The notes: generated by a model not told the origin, from the sequence alone. DNA of 64,000 nt from DATARH01 sp963789255 (GCA_963789255.1 CAWBJW010000001.1:1178001-1242000), one strand, 5' to 3'. Positions 16,698 through 25,899 are shown, numbered from the stretch's first letter. Made by a program: numbers and translations.

Positions 16698-17081
16698 ATG
16701 GACGATCAGGCGCCGCCCCACACCAAGGTTTTCGTCGTCGATGACGATGACGCCGTTCGCGACTCGCTGCAGGTGCTGCTTGAGGCGCACGGCATCACGG
16801 TCGAGGCTTTTGCATCGACCGGCGCGTTCGCCAGCCATTATCGGAGGCCGCCACGCGGATGCCTGATCCTCGATCAACACCTCCAGGTCCTGACCGGGGT
16901 CGATTTCCTGGAGTTGCCGGCGGGGAAGTCCCTCGGCATTCCGGTGATCCTGATCACCGGGCGCGGCAATCCGGCGCTTGAGCAACAGGCGCGGCAGGCC
17001 GGGGCCGCCGAGTTTCTGCAAAAGCCGGTCAGCGAGCGGGTTCTGCTTGCCACTGTCGCGCGGCTTACCGGCGCGGGGTGA
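16698..17081 (+). CDS. Response regulator receiver protein (FixJ-like receiver only)
   Basis: A 127-residue single receiver domain. The acidic pocket VVDDDDAVRDSL lies at residues 14-24, the phospho-acceptor Asp59 is in LILDQHLQ, Thr88 in ILITGRG and Lys109 in FLQKPVS. The sequence resembles the N-terminal half of FixJ-family regulators, but no DNA-binding domain follows; the frame ends normally after ARLTGAG. No histidine kinase is adjacent. It could act by protein contact, or be a truncated FixJ relative. The ATG at 16698 is chosen because upstream codons add a non-conserved run. Confidence 0.8.
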   Translation: MDDQAPPHTKVFVVDDDDAVRDSLQVLLEAHGITVEAFASTGAFASHYRRPPRGCLILDQHLQVLTGVDFLELPAGKSLGIPVILITGRGNPALEQQARQAGAAEFLQKPVSERVLLATVARLTGAG

Positions 17082-17129
17082 CGTCCCCAACGCTGAGGCA
17101 AGTTTCGCTCACCCGATCCCCCTGCATAC

Positions 17130-17204
17130 CGTCATGGCCGGGCTTTGCCCGGCCATCCACGAAGCCAGCATTGTGGATCCCCGGCACGAGCCCGGAGATG
17201 ACGG
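17130..17204. repeat. Palindromic intergenic repeat, family A
   Basis: An imperfect palindrome beginning CGTCATGGCCGGGC with an immediate GCCCGGCCAT partner, then GTGGATCCCCGG, and ending GAGATGACGG. A shorter, closely similar copy is at 40689-40750. It lies between the convergent receiver and DUF1993 genes and can fold as RNA, so it may serve as a transcript end. Repeats of this wording are common in alphaproteobacterial genomes. Confidence 0.7.
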
Positions 17205-17232
17205 ATTTGCGAAGCGGCGGACCGGATCGAAA

Positions 17233-17742
17233 TTACGACGGCATTGGCCCCAGATAGTCGCGCTTGCCGATGCTGACGCCGACGCCGCGGAGAATGTCGT
17301 AGGCGGTCGTTGCGTGGAACTGCACCTGCAGCATGGCAAAGTGATATAGGTAGTTCTGCGCCTTCATCGTGCGCGGCTGGCCGCCGATGGTGACCGTAAC
17401 ATCCGAATCGTCCTTGCCGTCGAGCTGGTTGGCCCTGAGCCCCTTCAGGAAGTCGGTGGTCTTGTCGATGCGCGACTGCATCTCGGCGAAGCTGTTGTCC
17501 TGGTCCGGCAGGCTCGGCAGATCGACCCCGGCAACCCGGCCCGCCCCCAGCGCATGATTGCAGACCTGCCGCACCTGGCGTTCCAGCGTGAACATGTCGG
17601 GATAGAACCGCAAATTGAGCACCACGGTAGTGTCCCATTTCTGCGCGACGGCGTGCGCCTCGCCCTTCTGCAGCACGGTCTTGAGGCCGGCGAGCAGCTG
17701 CAGGCACACAGGCACAAAGCCGGAATACAACGAGATGGCCAT
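17233..17742 (-). CDS. DUF1993 domain-containing protein
   Basis: A 169-residue protein matching the DUF1993 family, whose members are DinB-like four-helix proteins of unknown function. The opening SLYSGFVPVCLQLLAGLKTV and the ending YLYHFAMLQVQFHATTAYDI followed by LRGVGVSIGKRDYLG are the family's two most typical segments. It follows lhr by about 110 bases on the same strand, so it may share its transcript, although an SD (GGAGAAGC) directly precedes its ATG. Function unknown. Confidence 0.85.
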   Translation of the reverse strand: MAISLYSGFVPVCLQLLAGLKTVLQKGEAHAVAQKWDTTVVLNLRFYPDMFTLERQVRQVCNHALGAGRVAGVDLPSLPDQDNSFAEMQSRIDKTTDFLKGLRANQLDGKDDSDVTVTIGGQPRTMKAQNYLYHFAMLQVQFHATTAYDILRGVGVSIGKRDYLGPMPS

Positions 17743-17851
17743 GAAAGCTTCTCCTTATGACTGATGGCGTCTCTGCCGAGGCGATCTTAGCCGCTGACGG
17801 GAGGCGCGGAAAGGCATGCTTGTCGGCGCCGGCGCCGGCTGGCGGACTCAT

Positions 17852-20800
17852 CTACGACAGGGCGATCAGCGCCGACGGCACGGCGCCGCGCAAGAGAACC
17901 TTCTTGGCTTGCCATTGGGTCGTTGTGTCCAGCTCCTGCAGGAACTGCACCGCACCGCCGGCGAACAGGGCGACCGGCAGCCCGTCGCGATACAGCACCC
18001 GGTTGCCGGTCATCGCGGCGAGCCTGGCGCCCGGGGTCAGGATGCCGACAAGGTTGAGCGGGTCGGCGCCCGACAGCGACAGAAATTCGCCCGAACCGGG
18101 CTTGCGGCGGATCTCGCGCAACAGGCCGATTGCCTCGGGCAACGCGTATTGCTCACCGGAAAAGCCTGCGACAAAGCGGCCGCCGCGGATTTCGCCGCGC
18201 GCTTCGAGGCGGCGATAAACGCGCAGCAGATCGCGCCACGGCGGCAGCCAGGCGGCCTCGCGGTCGAGCAGCCGCCAGAACACGACGCCGTAGCGGCGCA
18301 GCAGGGTTCGCGCCAGATGCTCGACCGCCTCGCCGGCATTCGCCCGGCTGCTCGCGGCGGGCCGGGCGCGGCGCGCCAAGGCCCAGCGGCCGGAATCCGC
18401 CATGCCGAACATCGCGCGGCGCCGGCGCCCTCTATCCCCGCCGCGGCGGCGGTCGGCGGGCATCAGCAATGCCCGCAAACCGGCGAAGCTGTCGGAGTTG
18501 ACCAGGCCCAGCGCCACCAGTTCGGCGAGCGCCTCCTCGACCTGCGGCCGCAGCAGCCTTGTGCCGTTGACCAGCTCGTCGAAGAACGAAGCGCCGTGGT
18601 CGCGAATAACGCCGGCGACCGCCTGGGCGCACGGGCTCGCCCGGGTGGGATCGGGCATCGGCGACAGCACGGCCCACAGCGGCATATGGCGGCGCGCCAG
18701 CAACGTGATCGGCGTCGTGCGCACCGGGCCCAACGAGCCAACCCCGCGCTCGCCGGCATCGGGTCTCCCGTTGCGGGGCCGCAGCCGCGCCCAGGCGACG
18801 TGCCCGGCCAGGCAATGGTCGTCGAGCCAGCCCGGGTCGTATTCGGCGACGCGTGCCGGCAGGATCTCGGTCTCCCAGGCGCCGGCCGGCGCCTCGAAGC
18901 CTTCGAGCTGGCCGAGGACCGCGGCGAGTGCGTCCGGACCTTCCATGCGGGTCTTGTCGGTGACCCGCTGCCAGTCGAACAGGAAGCGCAGGAAGTCGCG
19001 GGCGGCGACCGGTTCGATCTCGGCGCGCAGGCGCTTCAGCGTATAGCGGTGGACGCGGGCGAGCAGCCGACGCTCGCACCATTCCTCGGCTTCCGCCGCG
19101 GGCGTGAAACGGCCGCGCAAGGCAAAGCCTTCGGTCTGCAGCGCGATCAGCGCGCCGGCAACGTCGTCAGGCGTCAACCCGAGCGGCGCCGCGAGCACGG
19201 CTTCCGTGACCGGGCCGAGACCTTCGAGCCGGCCGCGCAGGATCTCGACCAGCGCCTCCTCGGGCGCCCAATTCCGCTCGGCATGGCTGCCCGGTGCCGC
19301 GATCGGCGGATCGAGCCGCGCCTGAGGCCACAGCGCTGCGAACTGCGGCAGCCGCTCGGCCGCGACCCAAATGATCGCTTGATGCTCGTCGTTCCCGCGA
19401 AAGCGGGAATCCAGGTACCCGAGACCAGAGTGGTTGCCCTGGACCTCCACTTTCGCGGGGGTGACGCACACCGGCATTTCCAGCAACGTCACGCGCTTCT
19501 CGCATGCGAGTTCCCCGAGCCATTCGGTCCAGCCCGGTCCCGCCTCGGCCTCTTCCGGCGTGATGAAGCCGAGCCACACCAGAGCGTCATGCAGCTCGTC
19601 GCGGTTGGCTGCCTCCGGCCAGGCTTCGCCGCGCACCCGCGCGATCGCCTGCCCGTCGAGCCGGCCGAGCTCGGCGGCGTCTTCCGGCGCCAGCCAGCGC
19701 CTTCCCATCACCGCCTGGGTGCGGCGCTCCTCCAAGGGCGCGTCGTCGAGATAGGCGTAGGGCCGCGCCGACAGCACTTCGAGCGCCAACGGCGAGGGCT
19801 CGACCAGATCGCGCGCGACGACCCGAATATCGCCGGATTGGAGACGCGCCAGCAGCCGCTCCAGCCCCCCGATATCCATGACCTCGTTGAGGCAATCGGC
19901 GATCGTCTGGCGCACCAGCGGATGATCGGGGATCTCGCGCGCGCCGGCCAGATTCTCGGCGCAGGCGAGTTGGTCGGGGAAGATCGCGGCAATCAAATCC
20001 TCGGCGTCCATCCGGGCCAGCGGCGCCGGGACCTTCCTGCCGCCGCGAAAACGCGGCAAGGCGAGCGCCACCCCGGCGACCCAGCGCCAGCGCGTCATGA
20101 ACATCGGCGCGTCTAGCAGCGCCTGGATCAGAATATCGCGGACCGTGGCCGGGTGCAGATACTGCGCCGCCTCGACGAGATCGAAGCTGTGCGCCGTGGT
20201 CAGCGACAAGACGATGTTGTCCTCGGTCGCCGCCGCCTGCAGCTCGAAATTGAACTTGGTGCAAAAGCGCTTGCGCAACGCCAGGCCCCAGGCGCGGTTG
20301 AGCCGGCTGCCATAGGGCGAATGGATGACCAGCTGCATGCCGCCGACCGCGTCGAAGAAGCGCTCGAAGACGATCGTCGACTGGGTCGGCAATACCCCGA
20401 GCGCGGCATGCCCGGCGGCCAGGTACTCGACGAGCTGGCGAGCCGCCGCTTCGCCGATCCCGACGTCCTCGATGAGCCAGCGAAGCGCAGCTTGTTCCCC
20501 CTCGGTCTCGGACCACCGGTGGTGCGTCCTTCGAGACGGCCGCTCCGCAGCCTCCTCAGGATGACGGTCCTCTTGTGATGCTGCACCCAAAAATTCGTCA
20601 TCCTGAGGAGCGACGCCCGGACTTGATCCGGGGGGCGCGTCTCGAAGGATGCTTAGCGGCTCTGCAGCCTGTGGCAGCCGGGCCTCGACCTCGCTACGCA
20701 GACGCGAAACGGATTGCGACAGCTCGTCACTGCGGCCCGGCGCCTCGCCGAGCCAGAACGGGATGTTGGGCGGCTGGCCCTGGGCGTCCTCGACCCTGAG

Positions 20801-22447
20801 CGTGCCGCGCTCGACGCGGCGGATGCGGTAGGCGGTGTTGCCGAGCTGAAACACATCGCCGGCCAGGCTCTCGACCGCGAAATCCTCGTTGACCGTGCCG
20901 ACAACCTGGTTTTCCGGCTCCAGCACGACTTGGTAATCGGCGGTATCGGGGATCGTGCCGCCCGAGGTCAGCGCGGTCAGCCGCGCGCCGCGCCGGCCGC
21001 GCAATATCCGGTTCACCGCGTCGTGATGGATCAGTGCACCGCGCCGGCCGCGCCTTGTGCTGAAACCGTCGGCCAGCATGTGCACGATTGCGGCAAAATC
21101 CGCGCGCGGCAACGCGCGATACGGCGAGGCCCGGCGCAGCAGCCTAAAGAGCCGGCCCTCGCCCCACTCCTGCGCCGCGACTTCGGCGACGATCTGCTGC
21201 GCCAGCACGTCAAGCGGCCGTTCGGGGATCGTGACGCGATCGAGTTCGCCGCGCGCCACGCTGTCGAGGAGGGCGGCGCATTCGACGAGCTCGTCGCGCG
21301 ACAGCGGAAAGAGGCGGCCCTTGGGGGTACCGTCGACGGCGTGTCCCGAGCGCCCGACCCGTTGCAGAAACGTGGCGATCGCGTGCGGCGATCCCAGCTG
21401 GCAGACCAGGTCGATCTCGCCGATGTCAATGCCGAGTTCGAGCGAGGCGGTCGCCACCAGCGCCGTCAGCGCCCCGTCCTTCAGACGCTGTTCGGCGTCG
21501 AGCCGGCGCTCCTTGGCGAGGCTGCCGTGATGGGCAGCCACCCGATCTTCGCCCAGGCGCGTCGAGAGCTGGCGGGTTGCCCGCTCGGCCATGCGGCGCG
21601 TATTGACGAAGATGAGGGTCGTGCGATGCGCCTCGATCAACTGAACCAGTCGGTCGTACACCTCTTCCCAGACCTCGCCCGACATCACCGCTTCCAGGGG
21701 CGCGGAGGGCAATTCGAGCGCGAGGTCGCGCTGCCGGCGGTGGCCGGTGTCGACGATGTGGCAGGCTGGGTCCGGTTCGCCCTCGCTCCCGGCGCCGACC
21801 AGGAAACGGGCGACCATCTCGATCGGCTTCTGCGTCGCCGACAGGCCGATGCGTTGCAGACGCTTGCCGCACAGCGCGTCGAGCCGTTCCAGCGACAGCG
21901 CGAGATGCGAGCCGCGCTTGTTCGACGCCACCGCATGGATCTCGTCGACGATGATCGTGCGGGCGGGCGCCAGCATCCGGCGACCGGATTCGGAGCCGAG
22001 CAGGATGTAAAGCGACTCCGGTGTAGTGACGAGGATGTGCGGCGGGGAACGGCGCATCCGGTCGCGTTCGCCCGCGGGCGTATCCCCGGTGCGCACCCAG
22101 GTGCGGATCTCGACATCGGGCAGATCCCGCGCCCGCAATTCCTCGCGGATGCCGCACAGCGGCCGGTCGAGATTGCGCTGGATGTCGTTCGACAACGCCT
22201 TCAACGGCGAGACGTAGACCACCTGCGTCTCGTCCACCAACCCGCCATCGATCCCCTGGCGCACCAGCCCGTCGATCGCCGCGAGAAAGGCGGCCAGCGT
22301 CTTCCCCGAGCCGGTCGGGGCCGCGATCAGCACATGCCGGCCCTGTTCGATCGCCGGCCACGCTTCCGCCTGCGCGCCCGTCGGCATGGCGAAGCTGCGC
22401 TCGAACCAGGCGGCGACAACCGGATGAAACAGCGAGGCGAGGGTCAT
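17852..22447 (-). CDS. lhr: ATP-dependent helicase Lhr (large helicase-related protein), with two in-frame repeat insertions
   Basis: Superfamily 2 helicase of 1,531 residues, the full length of the Lhr-HTH class (E. coli Lhr is about 1,540). Order: RecA domain 1 with APTGSGKT near residue 45, PLKALSNDI, TTPESL and the DEIH box near residue 167; RecA domain 2 with LIFVNTRRMAERA, GSLAKERR, ATASLELGIDIG and QRVGRSGH; winged helix and Lhr core; a long C-terminal region. Two stretches do not belong to the family: residues about 599-642 and 994-1021 are translated palindromic repeats. Both insertions keep the frame. It starts nine bases after the cyclase gene. Confidence 0.93.
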   Translation of the reverse strand: MTLASLFHPVVAAWFERSFAMPTGAQAEAWPAIEQGRHVLIAAPTGSGKTLAAFLAAIDGLVRQGIDGGLVDETQVVYVSPLKALSNDIQRNLDRPLCGIREELRARDLPDVEIRTWVRTGDTPAGERDRMRRSPPHILVTTPESLYILLGSESGRRMLAPARTIIVDEIHAVASNKRGSHLALSLERLDALCGKRLQRIGLSATQKPIEMVARFLVGAGSEGEPDPACHIVDTGHRRQRDLALELPSAPLEAVMSGEVWEEVYDRLVQLIEAHRTTLIFVNTRRMAERATRQLSTRLGEDRVAAHHGSLAKERRLDAEQRLKDGALTALVATASLELGIDIGEIDLVCQLGSPHAIATFLQRVGRSGHAVDGTPKGRLFPLSRDELVECAALLDSVARGELDRVTIPERPLDVLAQQIVAEVAAQEWGEGRLFRLLRRASPYRALPRADFAAIVHMLADGFSTRRGRRGALIHHDAVNRILRGRRGARLTALTSGGTIPDTADYQVVLEPENQVVGTVNEDFAVESLAGDVFQLGNTAYRIRRVERGTLRVEDAQGQPPNIPFWLGEAPGRSDELSQSVSRLRSEVEARLPQAAEPLSILRDAPPGSSPGVAPQDDEFLGAASQEDRHPEEAAERPSRRTHHRWSETEGEQAALRWLIEDVGIGEAAARQLVEYLAAGHAALGVLPTQSTIVFERFFDAVGGMQLVIHSPYGSRLNRAWGLALRKRFCTKFNFELQAAATEDNIVLSLTTAHSFDLVEAAQYLHPATVRDILIQALLDAPMFMTRWRWVAGVALALPRFRGGRKVPAPLARMDAEDLIAAIFPDQLACAENLAGAREIPDHPLVRQTIADCLNEVMDIGGLERLLARLQSGDIRVVARDLVEPSPLALEVLSARPYAYLDDAPLEERRTQAVMGRRWLAPEDAAELGRLDGQAIARVRGEAWPEAANRDELHDALVWLGFITPEEAEAGPGWTEWLGELACEKRVTLLEMPVCVTPAKVEVQGNHSGLGYLDSRFRGNDEHQAIIWVAAERLPQFAALWPQARLDPPIAAPGSHAERNWAPEEALVEILRGRLEGLGPVTEAVLAAPLGLTPDDVAGALIALQTEGFALRGRFTPAAEAEEWCERRLLARVHRYTLKRLRAEIEPVAARDFLRFLFDWQRVTDKTRMEGPDALAAVLGQLEGFEAPAGAWETEILPARVAEYDPGWLDDHCLAGHVAWARLRPRNGRPDAGERGVGSLGPVRTTPITLLARRHMPLWAVLSPMPDPTRASPCAQAVAGVIRDHGASFFDELVNGTRLLRPQVEEALAELVALGLVNSDSFAGLRALLMPADRRRGGDRGRRRRAMFGMADSGRWALARRARPAASSRANAGEAVEHLARTLLRRYGVVFWRLLDREAAWLPPWRDLLRVYRRLEARGEIRGGRFVAGFSGEQYALPEAIGLLREIRRKPGSGEFLSLSGADPLNLVGILTPGARLAAMTGNRVLYRDGLPVALFAGGAVQFLQELDTTTQWQAKKVLLRGAVPSALIALS
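19387..19466. repeat. Palindromic repeat, family C, inside lhr
   Basis: GTTCCCGCGAAAGCGGGAAT pairs with CACTTTCGCGGGGGTGACG after a short spacer; CCAGG and CCTGG form an inner pair. The same element lies between the phosphomannomutase and galU genes (59082-59162). Here it is read through in frame within lhr and encodes YLDSRFRGNDE, a peptide frequently seen where such repeats interrupt open frames. It shows that the repeat is tolerated inside a long protein. Confidence 0.75.
20524..20651. repeat. Palindromic repeat, family B, inside lhr
   Basis: Outer arms GTCCTTCGAGACG and CG(C)GTCTCGAAGGA, with inner arms CCTCAGGATGACG and CGTCATCCTGAGGAG, form a double palindrome. A second copy sits between ku and a hydrolase gene at 51628-51739. 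In lhr it is read in frame and encodes an Arg/Glu/Ser-rich stretch with RHPEEAAERPSRR at about residues 599-642, between the helicase core and the later Lhr domains. The right half carries additional CCCGGACTTGATCCGGGG. Confidence 0.75.
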
Positions 22448-22456
22448 CGACAGCCC

Positions 22457-24324
22457 TCAGCCACCCCGCCGGCCGAGCAGAAACATCCGCATCGCCCCGT
22501 AATGCTTGGCCGCCTCGGTCATGCCGACATATTCGCAGGTGAACGAACCGGCGTTGTGCAAGGCCAGGACGGCGGCCGTGGTCTCGGTCACGTAAACGCA
22601 CCCCTCCGGCGTCACCGGCTCGATCCGAGCGGCGCGGCTGACATGCGCGCCAAAGAAGTTGTCGCGCATCAGGATCGGGTCGCGGGCGGCGTAGACCGGT
22701 CCGAGATGAACCCCGATCCGCAGCGCCATTTCGAGAGGCAGCCCGTGTGCGGCGCGATCGATGCCGCTCACCGCCTCCTGCAGGGTCAGCGCACAGTTCG
22801 CCGCCGCACCGGCGTCGTCGAACACCAGGAACAGCCCGTCGCCCCAGGTATTGGCGAGCCGGATGTCGGTGCGGAACCGCTCGATAACCTCGGCGAAGCG
22901 GCTCAGAAACACGTCGATGAACGGCGGCAGCTCGATCGTCGCGCAGCCGGCTGAACCCCTTGACGTCGCCGAACAGCATGGCGCGGGTGCGCCGCTCCAC
23001 CCCGCGGCGCTGGCGCGGCGTCGATGCATCCGGCGGCGGTTCGAAGCCATTGCCGACCGGGATCACTCGCTGCGACATGCCGGTGCGGCGCCAGCTTTCG
23101 ATGTTCACGGAGGTGCCGACCGGGCCGGAGGGCGGCTTGCCGTCCCACACGACGATCTGCTCGACTGCGGCCGATAGATGGCGGGCGCGCAACAGGGCCA
23201 GACCCATCGCCAGCTGGCTGCAATATCCGAAGAGGTGGTCGTCGCCGAGATAGCGATCCTCGGTGGCATAGCGCACCGTCGTCGCCCCATCGCAACAGGC
23301 GTCAAACCGCTCGACCCACTCGGGGCCGGCCGAGCGGACCGAGGTCTCGATGAATTCCTCGCGATTGAACGGCAGGACGACATGCAGGCTGGCACCGCGC
23401 CGGATCAGCGCTTCGGCGAACAGGATGTCAGCTCCCGCCGCGAGCGAGCCATAACCGCACCGGACATCGGCCTGGTCGAGCGCCTCAGCGATCGCCGCCT
23501 GCACCGCTTTCGCCTGCTCGGCCGGAAACCGGCCGCTTCTACCGGGAGCGGCGACAATGTGGCCGAGATAGTGGATGACCGGCGGCGGCGCGAGTTCGTC
23601 GAGCCAATCGGCATCGAGGGCCTTGGCGGCGATGATCAGCCGCAATTGCCGCACCGTGCTCGACAAGCCGCGGTAGTCGTGCTCGGCGTTCTCGCGGATC
23701 GCGGTGCGCACCGCCAGGGCGTTCTCGCGGGCACGGGCAAGGTCGCCGAGAACCAGCTGCGCCTCGAGTTCGCTCGCCACCTCGTAATAGGATCTCGGCG
23801 CCGCCGGCTGTCTCGACAGCTGGTCGAGCACCTCGCGCGCAAGCGCCGATGCCTTTTCGTCTTTGCCGGCGAGCAGGTACAGCGTCGCGCCGTTGACCCC
23901 CGGATAATAGGCTTCCGGGTTGCCGGCGGCGATCACCTTGCGGTACAGCTCGGAATAGGCGTCGCCCGCGGCGGCAAGCAAGCCGGCGCGGGCATTTCCG
24001 GTCGTGGCGAGCGCCTCGTCCTTCAACAGCCTGGGACCCAACGCGGCGACGTTGAGACCGAGCGAGGTCGTCAGCCACACATCGCCGGGCCGGTCGAGAC
24101 CGAGCTCGGCAAACAGTTTGATGGCATGTTGGGTTGCCCCGGTCGAGGCGAGGCACAGGACGGCCCGGTGCTTGAGGCGCAAATCGTCCGGGAAGCTCGC
24201 CAGGCCCTGCCTAGCGAGATCGTAGGCCCGAAAACAGCTCGCCCTCGCGCTCGCAGCGGCGCACTTCTGCGACCCATTCCTGGGCGCTCTGCGGCAACGC
24301 CTCGTCGCGGGCGGCGTCAGTCAT
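22457..24324 (-). pseudogene. TRAFs-binding/TPR + SLOG-like + class III nucleotide cyclase protein, two frameshifts
   Basis: Restored length is about 621 residues. The N-terminal helical repeat region (RQGLASFPDDLRLKHRAVL, ATTGNARAGLLAAAGDAYSE) resembles the TRAFs-binding/tetratricopeptide region found with such cyclases. The middle part, IHYLGHIVAAPGR, then CGYGSLAAGADILFAEALI and LHVVLPFNREEF, resembles a SLOG-type nucleotide-sensing fold. The C-terminus is a class III cyclase with metal Asp in LFGDVKGFS and WGDGLFLVFDD, RIGVHLGPVY and FGAHVSRAARIE. Extra bases in the A run at 24231-24234 and near 22935 break the frame. It sits in a run LOG-cyclase-lhr. Confidence 0.75.
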
Positions 24325-24410
24325 CCCTACATCGGCCCCCAGGCGAACGACAAGGTTGGGCGCACTCGAATCCGAATTGACGCCGATTTGCGCCGACCCC
24401 GTCAAGATGA

Positions 24411-25364
24411 TCACAGCGGCACTGCCCCTGCAGACCCTGGCGGCAGCAGCGGCTCGCCCTTCAGCTCATACCAGAGCAGGATGTCGCGCCACACCTCCTG
24501 GGCGGTTTCGGCATACCAGAACAGCTCGCGGTCTTCGGGATCGATCGTCCCCTCGGCGACGAGGAACTCGGGATCGAAGACCCGCCGCCAGTAATCTTCG
24601 CCAACCAGGATTACCGGTACCGGGGCCATCTTTCGCGTCTGGGTGAGCGTCAGCACATCGAACAGCTCGTCCATCGTGCCGTAGCCGCCCGGGAACGCGA
24701 CCAATGCCCGCGCCCGCATCATGAAATGCAGCTTGCGCATTGCGAAGTAGTGAAAGCTGAAGCAGAGCTCCGGGCTGACATAAGGGTTTGGGTATTGCTC
24801 GTGCGGTAGGCGGATGTTGAGCCCGATCGATTTCGCTCCGGCTTCGTGTGCGCCGCGGTTGGCGGCTTCCATGATCCCCGACCCGCCGCCGGTCATCACC
24901 ATAATGCGACCCCCGATGGCCTGATCGCCGCAGGCACCGACCAGATGCCCGAATTCGCGCGCAATCTCGTAATAGCCGCTCTTCGCCAGGATGCGCCGGG
25001 CGGTTTTGAGCCGGCCTTGTAACCCCGCATCGTCCGGCCGGGCGGTCAGAGCATTGGTGAGCGCCGCGACCTCGCGGTGGGCTGTGGCGGGCTCGGGGAT
25101 CCGCGTGCTGCCGAACACGACGATCGTGTGAGCGACGTCGTGATCCTCGAGCAATCTCTGCGGCTTCAGATAATCGAGCATCAGGCGGATGCCGCGCATG
25201 TCGTCGCGGCGTAGAAAATCGGGATCCTGATCGGCCTGCCGGTAACTCGGGCTGTCGATGATCGCTTTGATGTTCGCCGGGGCCTGCGGGTCCTCCAAAC
25301 CCGGCTTCGGACGGTGCTCGGGCAAGGGCTGCCGGCGTTGATACCTCGGCGCGGGCTGTTTCAT
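24411..25364 (-). CDS. LOG family protein (Rossmann fold, nucleotide-processing type)
   Basis: A 317-residue protein of the TIGR00730/LOG family, whose small members are cytokinin-activating phosphoribohydrolases acting on nucleoside monophosphates. The family motif is clear: VMTGGGSGIMEAANRGA, then HFMMRARALVAFPGGYGTMD (PGGxGTxxE region, with Asp replacing Glu in GTMDEL followed by E). The N-terminal 120 residues are an extension, as in the longer bacterial subfamily with STRIPEPATA. The start is the ATG at 25364. Its place ahead of a SLOG-cyclase gene suggests, without proving, a shared nucleotide theme. Confidence 0.85.
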   Translation of the reverse strand: MKQPAPRYQRRQPLPEHRPKPGLEDPQAPANIKAIIDSPSYRQADQDPDFLRRDDMRGIRLMLDYLKPQRLLEDHDVAHTIVVFGSTRIPEPATAHREVAALTNALTARPDDAGLQGRLKTARRILAKSGYYEIAREFGHLVGACGDQAIGGRIMVMTGGGSGIMEAANRGAHEAGAKSIGLNIRLPHEQYPNPYVSPELCFSFHYFAMRKLHFMMRARALVAFPGGYGTMDELFDVLTLTQTRKMAPVPVILVGEDYWRRVFDPEFLVAEGTIDPEDRELFWYAETAQEVWRDILLWYELKGEPLLPPGSAGAVPL

Positions 25365-25478
25365 CTGTGTGGGTCCGTAAAGGGGCGAGCGCCACAATAA
25401 GGGACAACCACGGGCCGGCGGCAAGCGATCCCCGGCCTGATCGCCGACCAAGAGCGGCGCATTTGCGCGACCGAGGTC

Positions 25479-25518
25479 TTGACTTGGATCAAAGCCAGAT
25501 CGGCGCCCGCCTTTATAC
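25479..25518 (+). promoter_or_regulatory. FNR/FixK-type box and -10 element
   Basis: TTGACTTGGATCAA at 25479-25492 fits the FNR/FixK consensus TTGAT-N4-ATCAA with one mismatch. A -10 candidate TTATAC lies at 25513-25518, which would put the start point near 25525 and the box centre at about -40, the usual class II activator position. It reads toward the small gene at 25573. The spacing agreement makes a chance match unlikely, but no FNR/FixK gene is in the window. Confidence 0.6.
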
Positions 25519-25572
25519 CTGCTCCCGCCAGCGTCCTTTGGACGAGCCCAGGGCACGCATAGCGGCAAATCG

Positions 25573-25899
25573 ATGGAGATTCTGATGATTGGGACCAACC
25601 GCGATCTGGCGGAAATGCAGCAGCTCCTGGATCGCGAAATCCTCCTGCTGAAACACCTGGCTGCCGGCACACCCGCGCCGAGCTGGATCGAAGGTCGGCT
25701 GGCATTGACGTGCCGCCAGCGCATCTCGGTCTGCGCCGCGATGGTAAACCGGCGTGTCGAGGCAGCGCACAAGGTGGTCGTGTTCTCCCGCTGGGTGAGC
25801 GGCAATGGCGCTCTGCGGAGCTTTGCCAGCGAGCCCGATCGAGCAGAGAAAGCCGGGGCGACCTTCGCCATGGGGGGGGCGAGAGGGCAGACAGCTTAG
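25573..25899 (+). CDS. Hypothetical protein, 108 residues, behind an FNR/FixK-type promoter
   Basis: I do not recognise the family. The first 80 residues look protein-like: an amphipathic helix LAEMQQLLDREILLLKHLAA, a segment PSWIEGRLALTCRQRISVCA and VEAAHKVVVFSRW. The last 25 residues are Ala/Gly rich. The frame start is an ATG at 25573 with no strong SD; ATG at 25585 is an alternative. Support for its being real comes from the well-placed FNR/FixK-type box and -10 element upstream. If so, it should be made under low oxygen. A small membrane protein gene follows on the same strand. Confidence 0.5.
   Translation: MEILMIGTNRDLAEMQQLLDREILLLKHLAAGTPAPSWIEGRLALTCRQRISVCAAMVNRRVEAAHKVVVFSRWVSGNGALRSFASEPDRAEKAGATFAMGGARGQTA

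Noticed and set aside
21426..22456. Continuation of the cyclase reading frame into lhr, giving an open frame of over 900 codons.
   Set aside because: It results from the frame break near 22935; the true cyclase C-terminus is in another frame and ends at 22457, and lhr is read in its own frame.
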